From Opitutia bacterium UBA7397 (lineage in GTDB: Bacteria > Verrucomicrobiota > Verrucomicrobiia > Opitutales > UBA953): a stretch of DNA of 6,393 nucleotides. The position numbers and the translations under genes were made by a program. The DNA lies in assembly GCA_002470605.1 (NCBI GenBank), contig DKND01000062.1:1-6393 (forward strand), written 5' to 3'. Below are positions 4,536 through 6,393 of this stretch, in pieces (the stretch's first letter is position 1; each line of letters begins with the position of its first letter). A model generated the notes under the pieces. The model ran no database searches and had not been told where the DNA came from. It was given only the letters and a program-made list of their open reading frames with translations.

Positions 4536-6393
4536 AGAAAAATACCCGCACCCCATTTACTTGGGCCGTCATTATCGCCATCGTCATCGCTGGCTCGTTG
4601 GTCGCCCAGGATGCAGATCCTGTGCAGAAGAAAACCCAGCTCTTGGTCGAAGCCCTGAAGGCTCGAGAAGAGGGCAGCTTGGCGCTTGCCCAAGAGAAGT
4701 ATGAGCAAATCCTGCAAATTGATGCCAAGGATGTCGGGGCCCAAGAAGGTCGCGACGCGGTTAAGGCTGCGATTGATGCTGCCGCCCTGGAGAAGAAAAA
4801 GGCTGAAGACGCCGCTGCTGCTCCAGCTCCCGTTACGGCTCCAGCGGCCCCCGCTGCTCCGGTTGAGCCTGCGAAACCAGAAAGCGCGCTGGATACGGTA
4901 GCTGGTGACCACAAAAAACTCTTTGCAGAAGTCGATGCTGCGGTTGTTTACGCCAATCAGTTAGCCCACGACGGTAATTTCGCCGATGCTTTGTCGAAAT
5001 TAGACGGAGCCTTTTCCGCTTTGCCCAATACGAGCGCTGCTCAACCTTATCGCGATAAGGTCTCCTTGGCCAAGCAGGACGTGATCATGCGCCGCGAGGC
5101 CGTCAATCCCAGCGACGAACTTACCCGTTTGCGCCAGATTACGAAAACGACATTTTCAAACTGCGATGACGCCATCTCCAAGGCCCAATCGCTGATCCGC
5201 AAGGGCGGAGCAGCGAACCTTGATGAGGCGATCAGTGAACTCGAGCGCGCGGAGAAAGCCTTGCCCGAGAATATTTCCTCAACGTCTTATAAGGCACGCA
5301 TTAAGGAAGCCAAAGCAGGCGCCTTGGCTCGCCGTGCGCTCGTCGCCATAGAGGCCCGCGACATGAGCCGGGCGGATGAAAAAATCCGGGAGTACGAAAA
5401 GCTCATGGGTCCAGATGACGCCAGTGCCCGCCGGCTCCGTGCTGAATTCAGCGCGAAGAAGATGAACCCCACTTACCGCAATGTCGACGAGGTCTCCCCT
5501 GGTTTGCGCGCAAAGGACGACAAGGTGGACGAGCTTCTGGTCAAAGGTCGGGCCCGTTACCTTTACGGAGATTACCAAGGCGCCCTCGAGGCCTACCGTG
5601 AAGTTCTGCAGTACCAGCCCAATAATTCCGAGTCCAAGGCTTATCAGGTCCGGATCCGGGAAATCCTTTCGGAGAATTCGGGCCAATGGAATCGCGGCGT
5701 GACCAAGGGCAAGTTGCTCGAGCTGCTCGACGAAACCTGGAAGCTTCCAGAAGTATTTAACCGCGAAAGCATCAAGGAAGGCAGCGTCTCCACCACCGAC
5801 CCTGTCATCGAGAAACTCCGTTCGATCACCTTGCCTGAGTTGACCATTCGCGAAATGACCTTGGATCGGGCAATTCAACAGCTAAACAATGCTGGTCAGA
5901 CTTACGACAAGGACCAAAAAGGCGTGAACATGGTCGTGATGGATCCGGAACGTAAGAATCCTCTGATTCCTAACACTAGCTTGCGCAACCTGACGCTTGA
6001 GAAGGCTCTCGAAATCATCACCAAGCAGGCTAACTTCACGTTCACGATCAGCCAAGGCATCGTTGAAATCCGTCCTGACTCTGGATCCAACGATTTGGAG
6101 ACTGAATTCTTCAGTCTTAATAGTGGCGCTGAAATGAAAATGACCGGCATGTCCGCTGGTGGTGCCGCTGCGGGTGCAGCACCGGCTGCCGGTGCTAGTC
6201 CGTTCGGTGGCGCTGCGGGTGCGGGTGCGAGCGCAGGTGGAGACGGAAGCCCGCGCAACGAAGCCCTGAAGAGCTTCCTCGTTCGTTCGGGTGTCCAATT
6301 CGAAGGCGTGACTGGAGCTCAGCTTAATTACGATGGGACGAATCTTATCGTAACGCAGAACCGGAAGAATCTCGATCGCGTCCGTAATATTCT
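4532..6393 (+). CDS. pilQ: Secretin with TPR-rich N-terminus, Amuc_1098/PilQ-like (3' end missing)
   Basis: Open from the ATG at 4532 to the window edge: 620 complete codons plus two bases, no stop. Residues 1-25 form a signal peptide (LVA-Q cleavage). TPR-like helical pairs are seen at about 36-70, 136-168, 214-247 and most clearly 333-376, which has the GRARYLYGDYQGALEAYREV pattern (339-358). An Ala/Pro-rich linker occupies about 94-117. From about 430, LPELTIREMTLDRAIQQL begins a secretin N0/STN-like domain, ending near 515 (FTFTISQGIVEIRP, 502-515). A Gly/Ala-rich insertion follows at 541-570. Residues 579-620 (ALKSFLVRSGVQFEG, then YDGTNLIVTQ and NLDRVRNIL) show the N1-type secretin pattern of variable strand plus 'L.V.....NLD.V...L'. 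The conserved outer-membrane secretin domain should follow outside the window. Role: outer-membrane channel of the pilus-like machine. No AMIN peptidoglycan-binding domain is recognised in the part seen. It follows the PilP-position gene by 25 bases and has no Shine-Dalgarno sequence. Confidence 0.87.
   Translation, partial: MKKNTRTPFTWAVIIAIVIAGSLVAQDADPVQKKTQLLVEALKAREEGSLALAQEKYEQILQIDAKDVGAQEGRDAVKAAIDAAALEKKKAEDAAAAPAPVTAPAAPAAPVEPAKPESALDTVAGDHKKLFAEVDAAVVYANQLAHDGNFADALSKLDGAFSALPNTSAAQPYRDKVSLAKQDVIMRREAVNPSDELTRLRQITKTTFSNCDDAISKAQSLIRKGGAANLDEAISELERAEKALPENISSTSYKARIKEAKAGALARRALVAIEARDMSRADEKIREYEKLMGPDDASARRLRAEFSAKKMNPTYRNVDEVSPGLRAKDDKVDELLVKGRARYLYGDYQGALEAYREVLQYQPNNSESKAYQVRIREILSENSGQWNRGVTKGKLLELLDETWKLPEVFNRESIKEGSVSTTDPVIEKLRSITLPELTIREMTLDRAIQQLNNAGQTYDKDQKGVNMVVMDPERKNPLIPNTSLRNLTLEKALEIITKQANFTFTISQGIVEIRPDSGSNDLETEFFSLNSGAEMKMTGMSAGGAAAGAAPAAGASPFGGAAGAGASAGGDGSPRNEALKSFLVRSGVQFEGVTGAQLNYDGTNLIVTQNRKNLDRVRNI
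4811..4881 (+). repeat. Ala/Pro-rich linker-coding stretch in the secretin gene
   Basis: The bases encode an Ala/Pro/Val-rich linker (about residues 94-117) between the first TPR-like hairpin and the next helical region. It contains a 16-base stretch at 4847-4862 that is identical to 3338-3353 in the PilO-type gene, in the same reading phase, encoding APAAP in both. Confidence 0.6.
6158..6240 (+). repeat. Gly/Ala-rich low-complexity stretch inside the secretin gene
   Basis: This stretch encodes residues 543-569, almost wholly Gly, Ala, Pro and Ser. The 12-mer CGCTGCGGGTGC occurs at 6166-6177 and again at 6211-6222, 45 bases (15 codons) apart and in the same frame, so the block may have grown by in-frame duplication. 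It separates the N0-like from the N1-like region and probably forms a flexible loop. Confidence 0.7.

Noticed and set aside
4490..4540. Possible programmed frameshift at the A-rich end of the PilP-position gene (CTCAAAAAATAA) joining it to the secretin
   Set aside because: The downstream gene begins with its own ATG and an intact signal peptide, so a fusion product would be functionally unlikely; no stimulatory stem-loop is apparent.
4267..4914. 215-codon minus-strand frame across the junction of the PilP-position gene and the secretin
   Set aside because: Its translation is low-complexity Ala/Ser/Gly that mirrors the Ala/Pro linker on the other strand, and it overlaps two real genes.
5279..5878. 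199-codon open frame on the minus strand opposite the secretin gene
   Set aside because: It lies wholly antisense to a well-supported coding region with clear TPR and secretin patterns. Its translation shows no recognisable domain. Open antisense frames are common opposite Ala/Glu/Arg-rich genes.
751..6393. Type II secretion operon (GspL, GspM, GspC, GspD order)
   Set aside because: The first domain has PilM-type motifs with an INLLP-like segment following, and the order M-N-O-P-Q plus the Amuc_1102-like leader fit the pilus-like locus better. Distant kinship between the two systems explains the resemblance.
1..6393. CRISPR arrays, tRNA or rRNA genes, insertion sequences, attachment sites, riboswitches and internal terminators
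   Set aside because: None seen. Intergenic gaps total fewer than 80 bases, hold no strong hairpin followed by a T run, and no spaced direct-repeat array or transposase-like frame is present.

Overview
The window is one continuous gene block, all on the + strand. It holds four complete genes and a fifth that runs off the right edge, with 1 to 26 bases between neighbours. Gene content and order match the pilus-like locus known from Akkermansia muciniphila as Amuc_1102 - 1101 - 1100 - 1099 - 1098, a rearranged version of the type IV pilus alignment set pilM-N-O-P-Q. This assignment comes from my own reading of motifs, membrane topology and gene order; no database search was run. It points to a member of the Verrucomicrobiota. 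The proteins look well diverged from the Akkermansia versions as I remember them, so the source is probably another verrucomicrobial lineage. I cannot place it more finely. GC content is moderate and even along the window, with no sign of a mobile element.

Layout. 1-16: a TAA triplet and a short leader; no promoter is visible. 17-724: secreted, beta-rich Amuc_1102-like protein of unknown biochemical role. 751-2457: a PilM-like actin-fold protein fused in one chain to a PilN-like membrane segment and periplasmic domain. 2459-3553: Amuc_1100-like, PilO-type bitopic protein. 3565-4506: Amuc_1099-like membrane-anchored protein in the PilP position. 4532 to the end: a secretin (Amuc_1098/PilQ-like) with a signal peptide, a long TPR-rich N-terminal half and at least part of the secretin N-domains. 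Its membrane-embedded C-terminal domain lies beyond the window.

How it likely works. The PilM part sits in the cytoplasm, tethered by its own PilN-like segment. The PilN-like, PilO-like and PilP-like parts form the periplasmic alignment complex, which reaches the outer-membrane secretin. The first gene adds a secreted component that classical pilMNOPQ operons lack. No pilin, assembly or retraction ATPase (PilB/PilT), prepilin peptidase or PilC platform gene lies in the window, so these must be encoded elsewhere if they exist.

The points most worth a second look are the PilM-PilN fusion, with its altered nucleotide-binding motifs and a PilN docking motif held in cis; the TPR-bearing secretin, which may carry its own pilotin-like module; a sequence satisfying the lipobox rule in the PilP-position protein; and the absence of Shine-Dalgarno sequences before all five genes. 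The system itself has been described in Akkermansia, so I do not claim it as wholly new.
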